Of a stretch of 64,000 nt of DNA, positions 1 to 12,788 are shown one piece after another. The stretch's first letter is position 1. The number at the start of each line of letters is the position of its first letter. Source of the stretch: Gordionus sp. m RMFG-2023 (lineage: Eukaryota; Nematomorpha; Gordioida; Chordodea; Parachordodidae). The notes beneath the pieces are model-generated. The model saw only the letters and a list, made by a program, of their open reading frames with translations, was not told where the DNA came from and made no database searches. The position numbers and the translations under genes were made by a program. The stretch is from the NCBI RefSeq assembly GCF_954871325.1, contig NC_088777.1, forward strand, positions 15,663,366 through 15,727,365. Direction: 5' to 3'.

Positions 1-755
1 TTTCCGTCATTTACAATTTTTAGCTAATTTTACTCTTATTTTTTATTTAAGTTGACAATTAATAAAAGAAATCATAGAAATGTACTACTTTAACTTATAT
101 AGCATTAAAACTTGCAAATAAAATTTAAATATTTGACATTAACCATTTTTTGTAAATTGAAATGAAACACTTAAGTTAAAAAATTTATGATAATTATTAA
201 TATTGCAATTTGGACAATAATACATTATAGTTTATAATTTTTCTTGCTTTCTTATAAATTATCAGTGAATATGTAAATTTTTATTAATATCATTATACAT
301 TAATCATATATTCCTGTACTTTTTATATTTGAATATATTTCAATCGATAAATATAATAGTTATATTGTAATTACATTAAATAATATATGTTTTTTTCCAC
401 TAAAATTAAAAATAAAACTTCTATTAGCAATAACGCCATCTAGTTTATATACTTTTAACAATAAATTTATAAATAATAATACAAATTACATAAATAATAC
501 AAATTACAAAAAACAAGGGGTCTATATTAGTATAATGATTAAACTGTCATGTGAATGGAATTACAAGCAACTGTCCACTAAAATTATTAACTGAAAGTCA
601 CTTTTTGTAAAACCAGATTTTTATGTTCAAATTTTAAATTTTTTTAGAAATCTTTGAGTGTTGATTTATCAAACTTAAAAAAAATAATAAATAATTAAGT
701 CTTTAGGTCACAACTTAAGTACTTTAATTTGTAAATGCAACTTATATATATGAAT
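1..755. other. AT-rich DNA without recognisable gene
   Basis: I see no coding exon, repeat end or RNA gene here. Only homopolymer-rich AT sequence precedes the hAT target duplication. The next GPCR exon could lie further left, outside the window. Confidence 0.5.
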
Positions 756-763
756 ACCCTTGG

Positions 764-3548
764 CAGTAGCGTACGCAGGAATTTGGTGTGGGAGGGGGGG
801 GGGATAATTAAAATTTTTAAAATAAAATTATTGTTATTTAAAAATATCAAGCATAAATTTATTAGGACTAATAACTATTTCTAATATACAAATTTAAATT
901 AATATAAATTATAAAAAATTAAATATATAAACAGATATATAAAAATAAATTTGATTTAAAAAATATTAAACGGATATAACCGGCGGCATATAAATACTTT
1001 AAATAAATCTGAATTATAAAATATTAAGTGGATATAACCAGGATATGATGACTATAAAATAAATAATCCATAATAGAAATTTAAATTTTTTTGAGCTTTT
1101 AAAATTTATATATAAAGTATAAAAAATCTAAATGTTGGAAATATGAATAATTATATTTTTTATGTAAAAGAAAAATATATAAGACATTAAAAAATGATAG
1201 CACAAAAAATATTATAGAAACATTATATTTTTATAATGTAAAATCCAATCTTCGTTGGGAGTGAGCTAATTTTTCAATTATCTCATCCATGTTTGGCTTC
1301 AAATGCCTATATTCAAAAGGGCCAGACCATTCAACCTACTTTCAGAAGTTATACTTCTTAGGTACGTTTTTAATCTTCTTAAAGAAGAGAATGTTCTCTC
1401 ATTAGTTGCAGTACTAATGGGAAGAGTTGCTAATATATATAATAATTTCAATATATTGGGAAAATAATCTAAAAGATGTTTGAAATGATGCAAAGCATCC
1501 ATAGCATTTTTTGGGACTATATCAACCATAGTTAATCTTTTATACCATAGTTGGCATTCAGCTAATAAAGCATCATGAGATACATTAATGTCTTCATGAT
1601 AAAAATCTTCCAAATATTTTATTTTTTTTCAATCATCATCTGAAAAAGGTTCAGAGGGCTTTTGCGGTAGTAATATCTGCAGATTGATAAGTGCTTCTTG
1701 ATGAATTAAAAACCTTTCATTTACTTGGGTTATAAATGTATCCAAAAGAGGTATATAGACATTTATTTTATAATATTCTTCTATTGACCCTATATTAATA
1801 TTTGGACGATAAGTTTGCCTTACTGCAAGTCGAGCGAGACAAATATTGAACTCGTATAGCTCTGCTTTTGATTCAACATTAACATATAAAATATGAAATT
1901 CCTCATCAGCATTAGCTAATTTCTATGAGTTCTAATAAAATTGTCTCTGCTATTCTCATCTCAATCAAATCAATATCAGGTTTTTGAAAAGTATTACATA
2001 AAATAGTTGTATAATTAAATAATTTATTAATACATTCTAATGCGAAAAAAAAATTTGGTATAAGTATTGAATCCAGTAACTTGCTTGCTTCTGAAGAAAT
2101 ATCTCTTTCAGACCATTGTGATATTTCTGTAAGAGCATTAATAATCGGCTCTTCTAACTCGATAAAAGCTGTTACTGCTTGATGTCGAAGACTCCATCTT
2201 GTTGGACAAGCTTTTTACAATTTTTTTCTCCTTGTTGGGCAAGGAGTTTCAGATATAATTCTGTTCAAAATATTTTGACACTTGGGGTATCTAAACATCT
2301 CATAGATGCTAGATATTTTACCTGATATAAATATAAAAAATTTAATTTTAATAATTAAAAACCTAAGCAATTTGATATCAATGGTAAAGAACATGAATCC
2401 GATATTGCTAAGTTGAGTGAATGGGCAGCACAGTGGACATATATAGCTGTTGGGCATTTTTTTTAATAAATGCCTGAAGCCCATTGAATTGTCTACTCAT
2501 TGCACGTGCTCCATCATACCCTTGCCCACGTATCATATTTATATTTAGCTATATTTTTGAAAATAATTATATAATAAGATTAATTATTACTTATAATTTT
2601 TTAAGATTCACAAATATTACATCAGCTAAAGCAGACCCAGTCATGCTTGAAACAGGAATAAATTGGAGAAACATTTCCTTGATAATGTTTTTATGAGTAT
2701 CTACATATAGCGCACACAACGACATCTGCTCAATGCCAGTAATGTCCGTGGTCTCATCTGCCAAAATTGAGAAGCATGGGCAGAATTGATTTCAACAATC
2801 AATTTTTCTAAAATGATATTGTTGCAAATATCAATTATCTCATTTTGTATCCTAGGGCTGAGATAAGTAGCATTTTTATTGGTACTAATGAGGCTCTCCA
2901 TTAATACAGGATCTCCTAATGCTTTAAATTTTAAAAGTCCACGGAAATTACCTTCGTTATCATTATTATTAAAATTTAAGCTTCCTGAATCCTTGTGGCC
3001 ACGGAGTGCTAGGCCTTGCAAGCCACAATATAAAATAGCCTCAATAGTTAGTTTTATCTTGCCTCTATTTTCTTTTGCAATTTTAACCCTATTTTTATCA
3101 ATTATTGATGGGAATCATATCCCCCTTTTGAATTGATTCTTTTGAGGAAATCATCAGTTCACAGCTTTTGTTTATTAAATTATTATACTATACTTTTTTG
3201 CTTTTTGGCATGATTTTCACCTTCAGCGTTTTTAAAAAAAAGTCTAATATCCATGACTAGAAATTTGAAAATTATAATACCGGGAAATTTAAAAATAATA
3301 GATAAATATTACGCCACAAGGAAAACTTGAAAATGAAATTAAATGATAAAGTAAATTAGTAAATGAAAAAGGTAATAATATAAAAATTTAAAAAGAAATA
3401 GATATGAATAATTATAATAAAATATAAAAAATAATATTTTTGAAAAATATGTCCGGCATCTTCATTTTGGCTTTGGGGGGGGGAGGGGGGGGGCAGGGGG
3501 GGGGGGGGGGTTTGTCCCCTTGTCCCCCCCCCGCTGCGTACGCCAATG
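764..3548 (-). mobile_element. hAT transposon with ZMYM1/TTF-type transposase, decayed
   Basis: A complete insertion of about 2.8 kb. It is bounded by the identical 8-bp duplication ACCCTTGG at 756-763 and 3549-3556, and by imperfect terminal inverted repeats sharing the core GCGTACGCAG next to poly-G runs. The transposase runs on the minus strand. 3021-2701 carries LALRGHKDSGSLN and NEGNFRGLL followed by IQNEIIDIC, and the next frame reads ADETTDI; near 2510 is a GYDGARAMS-like motif; 1613-1299 is the C-terminal hAT dimerisation domain (ATNERTFSSLRRLKTYLRS). This order matches the ZMYM1/ZNF862/52-kDa-repressor group of hAT transposases. The reading frame is interrupted several times by frame changes and stops, so the copy cannot encode a full enzyme, but its perfect target duplication argues for a fairly recent insertion. 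Confidence 0.9.
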
Positions 3549-3878
3549 ACCCTTGGAATTTTTTTTATATTTTAAATTAGGCGACCGGCCATTTCGATTA
3601 ATAACATATTATTAAGAAATTGTGATGTTATTTAAATAAGTTAAGACAAAGAAGCTCAAATTTAAAAAAGGAATTATAAAAGTATAAATTAAAAATTAAA
3701 TCCTTTGATAATATTTAATTTATCAAAAAATAACTATTAAATTATGCTGGTAATCCTCAAAGAACCTAATATCATGAAAGTTAAGCCAACATTTCTAATA
3801 TTTTCTATCTTGAAAGTCTCATTATAAAATAAGGGAAATTAATTATCATATTAATTTCAGATAATATTTTATAAATAC

Positions 3879-4151
3879 CTTTATAGGCACACATATGCAA
3901 ATGATTAAGAGATCGGCCGTTGCTAAGCTGGTCAAGAAAATATTGGTCAAACTTCTCATTTTACGAAATTTAGTCACGCAGAATATCACTAAAATATTTC
4001 CCACGAGTCCTATCACGAAGGTCAAACTGTAAGCCAAGGTAATCGGAATGAGTTCCAATAAAGGAATTTTGAAGTCAAAATGCAATTGGGACGAATCATT
4101 AGTAGAGGAATATGACGGATAATAATCTTCATAATCTGTCGTTTCGGTCAT
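3879..4151 (-). CDS. First coding exon of a rhodopsin-class GPCR (neuropeptide type)
   Basis: 91 codons from an ATG at 4151 to a donor (CCTATAAAG/GTATTTATA) at 3879. The N terminus is short, acidic and Tyr/Ser-rich, with a possible N-glycosylation site (NDSS). It is followed by TM1 with the class A GN pair (VIGLVGNILVIF), an intracellular loop with KFRKMRSLTN, and TM2 with the conserved Asp of LATADLLI. The exon ends just after TM2 (CVPIK). The KMRSLTN/SLATADLL wording is typical of peptide-gated receptors (galanin/allatostatin/CCK-like), but two helices do not settle the ligand. The remaining five helices must be in exons to the left. None is visible between the hAT element and the window edge, so they are probably outside the window. 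Confidence 0.85.
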
Positions 4152-5730
4152 TTTTGTCAAAAAAGAAATAAGATAGATTTAAAAATCTTTATTTAAAATG
4201 TAATGGTAAGTATTTTGAGATCCGAATTACATCTTTGGTGAATGTACAGATGATATCTATCAAATAGTAGTTGATAAAACATAAGATAAGTAAGGGGGGG
4301 TTATAGGTGGATCATATGAGATTACCTGTTTTTTTTAAATCTGTATCGTAAAGTCGATGGCCAATTATTAATTGTTATCAAACTCCAGTTTCTTGATAAA
4401 ATACATAGAAAAATAGTTAATATTTTATGGTTATGATTTCAACATTTAGGTGGAACTTTTTGAGTTAACATTAAAAAAAAAATTGTTTGATTATTAGTTT
4501 TAATATAATATATATATATAACAATTCCTAGGATGATAAAAGATTTAACTTTAACGAACTAACGAAATTAGCTATCATCCTTTTGCCTTATTTTTTTTTA
4601 TAATGCAATGAAATTATAGGTTAAAAAAAAATTAGAAACGAAATAATACTTACCTTTTCCCTAAAAAATATTTAAAGTATAATTTATACCTTGAATGAAT
4701 GCTATATTTTCATTCCTTTGCTACGGTAATACATGTTGATTCCACACGAATAAAAATATATATTAAAGAATATTCTGATATTAAATAAGTATATATTGGT
4801 ATTTACGCCAAGATCAGAACAGCGGGTTAAAAAAAAATATTTAAATTTAATTATTTTTTAAATTTAATAAATTATTTTTTCTAAAATGAGAACGTGCCAA
4901 ATAATTTATTTATTGTCATAAGAAAAAGAAAGCATTCTTTTCTCTTCAATTCCCCATGATCTTGTGATTTTTTTTAAAAAATAATAAATAATTTATTGAA
5001 TAATAAAATAGACAAAATAAGTGTTGACATGAAGTTTCCAAAAATAAAGTGATTGACAAACTTTTTATTTAAATTTAGTAATAGGGATTATTATATTAAT
5101 AGAATAGAGAATACATTATAACTCCAAAGTGACCTCAATTTGGTCACTTTTGAATTTAAAAAAAAGGACTAATCGGAACATCTATATAAAGTGACAAATA
5201 AACCAATTTTTCTAAAAAAAATTAATTAAAAGAACAATAATGTAAATTTATTTGACAATTCAATTGGTAAGTTCAGTCTTAAATTACAATTATTTTTGTT
5301 AATAGATTAGGTTTAAGGCAAATGACTTTATTGATGATCAATAATCAATAAAAAGAAATATAAATTATAATAATAAAAATAAAAATTTCCGAAGTTTTCT
5401 CACTTAGATTTTATATATTGATTGAGTATAATTCAAATATTCTTAAATTTTAGAAATAAATTAAACATAATATAATTTTTAAAATAGTATATGTTTAAGT
5501 AATTAGAAAAACGTTATTAAATACAAATTTATATTAAATGGGGGAGGGGGGCGGGGTACACGATTATGAAAATTATATTTGAGTCCATAAAAACGCGCAG
5601 TAATTATATTTTAATATTTCAATTTGTATTTACTCCCATTGGTCCTGTTTCAATTGATTTATTGAAAATGGTGCTTAGGGTTGATATAAAAAAAATTTAT
5701 AATGCATTCCCATCTTATATTTGTCCACCT
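4152..5730. other. Upstream region of the GPCR gene, no other feature recognised
   Basis: This AT-rich DNA should hold the 5' untranslated region and promoter of the minus-strand GPCR. I cannot point to a specific promoter element or transposon in it. A G-rich run lies at about 5540-5556. Confidence 0.3.
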
Positions 5731-5779
5731 ATCCTTAATGATGGCTAAATTTTTACTGAGTATAAATACCTTGAAGATA

Positions 5780-5920
5780 TTTTAATGTAGGCTTTAAAGA
5801 TCGAAATAATTTCTTCTATATCTAGTTTACTTTGCTCTTCAGATGATACACTATCAATATATTTCATTAAACGCTTTGCATGCATTGTATAGTTTTCTTG
5901 GAATAATTAATTGATACAGC
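5780..5920 (-). CDS. Possible isolated exon, unidentified
   Basis: On the minus strand a reading frame of about 45 codons contains NYTMHAKRLMKYIDSVSSEE and then KLDIEEIISIFKAYIKISS. It starts after a possible acceptor (ATTCCAAG) and runs into a plausible donor (TCTTCAAG/GTATTTAT). The amino-acid composition (charged, amphipathic) looks more protein-like than the surrounding AT-rich frames. I do not recognise the family, and no adjoining exon was found. It may be a remnant of a mobile element rather than a host exon. Confidence 0.22.
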
Positions 5921-5977
5921 TTAATATATTCAATACTAAAAATTATCGTTAACATTTTTTATATTATTTATAAACTG

Positions 5978-6195
5978 TAGTGTTGTTAAACGGCTCATTT
6001 TGAGCCGATTTTTAAAAACAGCTAACTCAATATTTTATTAGGAAAATTATTATGCGAGCCTTAGATTTTGCTCAAAGGTGGCACAAAGGTTTGAACATCT
6101 ATTAACAAAATCTCGTAGACAATATTTTTTTGCCTAAAATAATGAATTCGCCGTTTTTAAAAAATAGGCTCAAATCAAGCCGTTTAACAACACTA
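5978..6195. mobile_element. hAT-type MITE, family A (copy 1)
   Basis: 218-bp element with terminal inverted repeats beginning TAGTGTTGTTAAACGG and a longer imperfect inversion (…GAGCCGATTTTTAAAA). It is flanked by the near-identical octamers ATAAACTG (5970-5977) and ATAAACTT (6196-6203). It has no coding capacity. The 8-bp duplication points to mobilisation by a hAT transposase. The same family recurs at 12.6, 22.4, 28.2, 30.9/32.8, 55.8 and, in decayed form, 57.3 kb. Confidence 0.85.
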
Positions 6196-6203
6196 ATAAA
6201 CTT

Positions 6204-8063
6204 TTAAATATACTTTCTAGGCTAGGTATTTGATTTAGACGATTATTTTATAAAATTTTAATATCCAAGATTGCAAGATAGAATAATAAATTTAAACTAG
6301 TATTATGTTGTAAAATTTTATAATAAATATTAAGAAATTTAGGTTCAACTCAAGAAAATTGTCATTACCTCATTAAAATAATCACACCTGTCAGATTTCT
6401 TATAAAAATATGAATTAACCCTACCTAATTCATATCTCTCACCTAAAATTAACCACCAACCGTATGCCATATATCCCTGCCCTTTTTTACACCTACTTAT
6501 TATTCTTATCTCAATGTTTTAACTTTAAATATATTTCTGCTTATTAAAAAAAATTAAACTTATTTCTGCTAATTAAATGATTTCCTTCAGATGAACATAA
6601 CTTGAGCTGGCTATTATAATATTATCGAGAATGGTTGAGAATGACCATTTACATATAAAAACAAAACACAATGTGGATTTATCAACCATTGTAAAATATG
6701 AAAAAATTATGATTATTTAATCAAAAAACATACTATGTGAATTGGAGAAATTTAAAATCGGTGAAATTTTCCTTATGTTATTACTTTAGTCGTGATTTTA
6801 CTATATACAAAGATTAACTTAATTCAGTTGAAATATTTTTTACCGCGGCTAAAATTGTATTTAAGGATACGGGTATATTTTAGTGATGAAAACTTTAAGA
6901 ATGTTCTATTATTAAAATCTAACAATTATAGTTTATAATAAAATATTTGATACTTCATAATTTGAGTTTAATTTTGGCATTATGCACATCTTAATTGTAT
7001 CTTTGAAATTTTCTATCTTTAATTATATATATTTTTTAGTCCACTTATTTGTTTCTCTGTCTTGATACATATGTATGTAATATAAATTCTTTATAAAAGT
7101 ACCTTTTAGTAACTCTAGGTTTTTTTACATTAAACCTGTATATGTATTCTTTTAAGGTCAACAAATGCTGGTGTAGGGAGGGGCTTTTGATAATAATTAT
7201 GTTACTCTTTATTAGTTATAAATTTAATCGTTTTTTATATTAATTTATATAATGGATAAAATGGGGCCCTGTTTAATATTGAATAGAAATTGGATCATAA
7301 AATAAGAATCCTTCTATAATGACATGTGCCTTTCACTGTATGAAATTTTATTTTAAATTCTCTACCTCCCATTCCAACAGACTATTTCCTGACCATCCTG
7401 ACATAAAAGATAAACTCTGTATTGACAGGTGAGAAAACTGTTTATTCTTAGATACTCTCATTTTCTATTGATAAAAAGTGCGAAATATTCCGCATAACAC
7501 AGAGCTAGCCTGGGCACCTAATAAAATAACGACTCTCCCACCCGTCACGGCATTTTTCGAATTGGATTAAAAAAATATATATTATTAATTTTTTATTTGA
7601 GGATATTACAAATGTTTTTTTAAAATTCTATTTCGAATACAAATATTGATGAAAAAATTCTAATATTTTTTTTAAAAATCAGATTGAGCATTTTATCAAT
7701 AAAAACATACACGTTTTCAGGTTTAATATTGAATTCGATTTACAAATCGTTCATTATTTATTTCTTTTTTAATATTATATTATTGTATCAATTGCAAACG
7801 ATGTCATTTATTGTTCTTTATACATTTATATCAGTTTGAAAACTGAACTGAAAATAGGTCCTGGTTTCTCTTCTATTTCTGAATATTTTTAAAAGGTGGT
7901 ATAGCTACGGTTCCTAATAAAAAAAATAATTTACTAAACGCAATAAGCCACCCTCTAAAAGTCAAATATAAATCGGTAAACTAACTCTTTTTTTAAAAAA
8001 CTCTAAATTTATTATTCTTTTCGAATATTTTTTGTTTCAAATAATTCGAAATTTGCAAGATCT
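6204..8063. other. AT-rich region, no supported gene
   Basis: Nothing convincing was found. A 46-bp segment at about 7379-7424 (RLFPDHPDIKDKLCIDR between TTCCAACAG and GTGAGA) looks exon-like, but it has no partner exons and I do not call it. Confidence 0.35.
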
Positions 8064-8071
8064 ATCTATAT

Positions 8072-8158
8072 TAGAGATTTGCAAAGCCAGGCCCAAGGGC
8101 CAGGCCAGGAAAATTTAAAAATTAAAACGGGATGGGAGTTAGGGCTTAGCAGCCTCTA
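8072..8158. mobile_element. Minimal hAT-type MITE, family B (TAGAGATTTGCAA ends)
   Basis: An 87-bp element with ends TAGAGATTTGCAAAGCC and the inverse GGCTTAGCAGCCTCTA. It is flanked by octamers ATCTATAT and ATCTATAA (7 of 8 match). The interior has GGCCC-rich words such as AGGCCCAAGGGCCAGG, which recur in the other family-B copies at 15.1, 29.5, 50.6 and 56.6 kb. Confidence 0.65.
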
Positions 8159-9439
8159 ATCTATAAAACAAACAATTATACCAGAGGCTTTACCAACTTT
8201 AAAATTAAAGTAAACTTGATTAATTCTCTGACTTAAAATAATATATTTAATTAGTTTTTTTTACCCTTAATAAATCAATCAATAATATTTTTTTAGTAAA
8301 TTATATAATTTTTAAAAAACGATAATTATACATTCTTTCCTTAAAATAGGTACATTTAAATACAAATTTATCTATAAAATATTGCAACTTTGAATTGTTG
8401 TATATTACTAAAAATAAAAATTTCATATTTCTAATGTTTTAATTCATGTTTTCATAAGCTTCATAACCTTAAACTAGTTTTGAAATTTTTATAACAGTAA
8501 AACCTTTTTAAGTGCCTTTTTTAATGAATACTATAGATTTGTTATTAAATTACCCATTTTAAATGGCTCAACAACTTTAATCGAGTAAGCCTTATACTCG
8601 TTCCTTAAAATGGATCATCCAAACATTTAAAAAATAATTTGAAATTATTATGAAAGTTGATTTAAAGTTTAAAAAAAATATATATTTTTATTTAAATAAT
8701 AATTACTTAAACTTTTTAGGTCGGTCCCTTTTCCACCAAATAGTGCAAATCCTCATGTTGAGATTTAAGAATCATTTAAAATTCAATTTTTTTTAAATGA
8801 AATGATTTCAAATTAAAATTAGTTACAATATCAAATAATTCTCATCTCTTTTTTTTGATACAATATTACATTAATATTTCCCATGCCTTGTCTCTTGCTA
8901 AAAAAATTTTTTTGAGAAAGAACAGAAGTTCCTATAATTGTTTTATTTATAAAATATTTTAAATATGATTGATATGAAAATTATTCGTATAAAAACAGAA
9001 CACTTTCATACATCTATCTTTAAAAACCATCTTTCTATAAATCATCAATAAATATAAAACTAATTAATAAAAATAAATGGGATTGAAATCGATAATGCTG
9101 AGACATTTTGCGAAAAGTTTTAATATTATAAATAGCAAAATCTAAATCACAGTAATGCTTGTAGGGCTTTTTTCGGCCTATTTCAATCTTAATAAAAAAT
9201 TATTTCGCATAAGCCAGTTAAGTCTGATATATAGATCATTAATATTCAATAATTCAGACTTTATAGAGGCTAATTTTTAAGTATTATGCCTTCTTGGACT
9301 ATTACCACATAATTAAAAGCGAAACCAAAATTAGCACCCTGCAAATTAAATTTTTTGGGTCCAAACCCGCTCAACCCGAAATTTATAATTAAAAAATATA
9401 AATGCATGTTTATAAGGTTATTAAATTAAAAATCACGAC

Positions 9440-9590
9440 TCGCGATTGCATTGTAGCGAATGTATTACCGCGAATGTATTAGAGGACGAACGTGTTATCG
9501 TGAAAATAATATCGCGAAACATGTGTATTACCGAGAGTTCATTGTCGCGAATGCATTACAGCGAATGCATTATCCGAATACACTATCGAT
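9440..9590. repeat. Degenerate minisatellite, unit about 14 bp (GCGAATGYATTACC)
   Basis: Roughly eight imperfect units of the form GCGAATGTATTACC follow one another, some lengthened. The CG-containing repeats stand out from the AT-rich flanks. Related CG-rich wording (GCGAATTAGTGGCGGTGAAT, GAATTCGCGCTAACTGTGAA) returns at about 11232-11375, suggesting a shared source element. Confidence 0.6.
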
Positions 9591-10740
9591 ATAATTTGAA
9601 TTTATTTATGAAGTAAAATATTAGGTCCAATTTGAGTTGATTTTTAAAAACGGCTCGATCAGTTAACATAATTTAAATAAAGTATTAAAATTACATTTTT
9701 TGTACTTTATGATAAGGAGTATATATAAATTAATATATTTTCATAAATATTTCGGAAACTATAATTTTGTTGCCGGGGCATAATTTTTTTTCACCGGATT
9801 AATTTTTCTCAAAAAAATTCTTTTAACTCTCTACTGATATATTCTAACTCATTAAGCAAGTTCAAACAAATTTTAAAAGCTAGAGATCAAGCCTAATTGA
9901 CGTTTTTATATTTGTTTTCTATATTTATATTTATTCTACTTATATACATTAATAAAGATATACTATAATAAGTTTTAATTTGAATTTAATTTGAAAATAT
10001 TTTATGAATATGTGTTGAATATAATTGTATAAATGAAATATATCACATTCATTCACTTCTGATATTTTCTATCTATATCATTTCAAAACCATTTTATCGA
10101 AAAAATATACACGGGGTTCGGCTTTTTTTTACATATTCGAGGCGGGCCGTGCAATTGGTACCTCTGCCGGTTCCTAATATTTATTATCTTTTTAAAATAT
10201 ATAAAGGTGATCTGTTGATTTTCATAAAAATTGATTATTGTAAAACTGTTAAGGGAGGGGGGGGGGTTCGTTTTAGAAATTATAATAAAGACTATAGTCA
10301 CTAAATACAGTTTATTTGATAAAATTTATAAATAAGGTTTATATCGGTTGTAATTGTTAAACCAAATTACGAAGCCGAAAGATATTCAAATCTACTCAAG
10401 AAAAAAGAATTAAATTTCGAATGCAAATGATTTAAAGAAAGATGAATAAAAAAGAATGATTATTCAAATTAAAGAAAGTTCAAGATTTTTTTCAGTTTGT
10501 TTGTAAAACATTATGTAAATGAATATTATAGAAAAGTATATATATTCGAGGATATTTGGATAGTGATAGATCATGATTTTACGAACTTAAATATAATTTT
10601 TAATTTTAATTGTTGATTATTTTAATTTTTTTTTAATTTAGTTTGATTATATTTTTAACTTATTATTTAATAAAGATTTAATTTCATTTTAGTTCTAACT
10701 TTTCTGATTTGACGAATATTATAGAAAAATATATATAATC

Positions 10741-10817
10741 GAGGATATTAGTCTGATTTAGTATCATTTTAGTTCTAACGAGGATATTAGTCTGATTTAG
10801 TATCATTTTATTCTAAC
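10741..10817. repeat. 39-bp tandem duplication
   Basis: Two adjacent copies of a 39-bp unit beginning GAGGATATTAGTCTGATTTA; the second lacks one base. A related but shorter phrase (ATTATAGAAAAGTATATATA and ATTATAGAAAAATATATATA) occurs at about 10528 and 10710, so the area was built by repeated short duplications. Confidence 0.7.
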
Positions 10818-12580
10818 CTTTCTTGACCGATGATATTTTGATTATTAATAATTTACAGACTATATTTTGATTATTATTTTGGATTTGATCGAAGTTGAAT
10901 AAGAGTAAAATTCCATAGATATTCAGTCTCTCCCACTAGCCTCAGCAATATAAATATCAATCCCATATTGGTACAATATCTATGTGTAATAATAATTTTA
11001 AAAAAAACGTTTTCTTTATATATGAGTTTAAATAATAAAATCGTAAAAAATGCGCTTCTATACGTAAAATCATGATATCATATCTTTATATAACGGTTCG
11101 AATCGGTTTTTCAATTATTCAAACCTAATCTTTATTTTTCTAAACCTTTATTTTATGGACCCTAACCTGAACCGATATTTATTATGGTTCCGATCCCTTA
11201 AATTAGAAATATATACCCCTCATTTTTAAGTGGCGCGAATTAGTGGCGGTGAATACAAAATACATAGCTGCGAAACCCTGCATTCGCAATTAGCATGAAT
11301 TGGCTGGAAAGTATACAAAATTTGCCTTTTTGTCTATTTTTATATACTTCTCCACGAATTCGCGCTAACTGTGAATGCAGGAATAGAAGAAAGAAAAAAA
11401 AAGCATAATTGATTATTTTTTAAAAATCTGATATAAAAAATAATTTTCTCCCTTTAAAAAGCGACTCATTTTTTGGTGTCATTTATGAGAAATAAAATTT
11501 CGTTAAAATTCTATAAAATATATGTCAAAATTTTTGAAAAAAAAACAAAATATAAATTATATAAATTTGCATAATTCTTTTCATTCTTTTTTTCTTTTCG
11601 ATTGTTTGAGATATTGGAAGGAGGGGATGATTTTGAAATCTCAAATAGGTTTTGTATTTTTAAAATTTAATATCTTCTTTTTTTTAAATGATTGGATTTC
11701 GGTGTTAGAAGCTTATTTGTTTTTTATAATAAGTATAATAAGAATATAATTTATCATTATTTTCTCTCCATTCCTCCTCTTCTCATTTTCACTTTTCTTC
11801 ATTTTGATATACAAATTAAATAAATTACAAAAAATTTTCAGTAAGAAACAGTTAGCAGGGGATTTTTTTAATTGATTAAAATTTTAAAATGACGTCCAAT
11901 ATATTTGAATAAATGAATTATAAATGGTCTCAAATGTTTTTGAAGTGAACCACGTAGCAAATATTTTTGAATTAAAATGCAAATGTTGTGATATTATTAC
12001 ATTCTTTGTTTAAATAAATATTAGACTTATTGAGTATCCGTGTGGTCCCCTTTACTTTTACCCCCTTAAAGACATTGTTAATTCTCTTTAGTTATCAAAT
12101 ATATAACTCTATTGGGCATATGTATTTTCATCTATTCCTTGCATCAACATAAAAAAAAATAAACTTGATTTAGTTTTTCGCCAATGAGCATATGAAGACT
12201 AGGCTTTTAAATTACCAGTAGAGAGACTTATTTGAAAAATCGGGTTAAATTTGTATCTATGCTCAATATTTTAATGTTAAATATTTATATAATTTAATTT
12301 ACAACTTCTTTAATTAACCTATCTTTTCAAATTGTAAATTTGATTAATTTTCATATATTTTAGCTTTATTATATCTGTTTGTATTTATAATTCACCTATT
12401 ATTAATTATATTTATTTAATTATTTTTTAAAATATTTTTACATGAATATGAATTATTATACCATAGATCTTTTAAGAATGCTTCGTATTACGATTTTGTG
12501 TTGATCCATAATAATTTTTAATTAGCACTTCAAAATTTAAAAGATACTTACTTACTCCCTCTCTTCCTTTCCCATCCTTC

Positions 12581-12780
12581 AAGTGTTGTTAAACAGCTCG
12601 ATTTTTAAAAGCTGCTAACTTAAGATTTTGGCTAAAAAATATTAGATAGTCTTGAGATTTTACTCATAGGTGACAGAAAGGTATGGACATCTATTAACGA
12701 AATCTCGATGTTTGCTTAATATTTTTTGGTTAAAATATTGGGTTAGGCGATTTTAAAAATCGGGTCGTTTAACAACACTA
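12581..12780. mobile_element. hAT-type MITE, family A (copy 2)
   Basis: 200-bp copy beginning AAGTGTTGTTAAACAGCTCG and ending GTCGTTTAACAACACTA. It is flanked by CATCCTTC (12573-12580) and CTTCCTTC (12781-12788), a 7 of 8 match. The internal phrase GGACATCTATTAACGAAATC is shared with copy 1. Confidence 0.82.
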
Positions 12781-12788
12781 CTTCCTTC

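Noticed and set aside
5566-5748. 60-codon ORF on the plus strand (FTPIGPVSIDLLKMVLRVDI)
   Set aside because: No family recognised, and the opposite strand in the same area gives equally good text; the frame is short.
7379-7424. Micro-exon with RLFPDHPDIKDKLCIDR between an acceptor-like TTCCAACAG and a donor-like GTGAGA
   Set aside because: No neighbouring exon in a compatible phase, and no recognised family; the next acceptor would imply a 23-nt intron, far below the others seen here.
11522-11749. 75-codon ORF with Phe/Leu/Ile-rich text
   Set aside because: Composition matches random AT-rich translation; no start context, domain or splice structure supports it.
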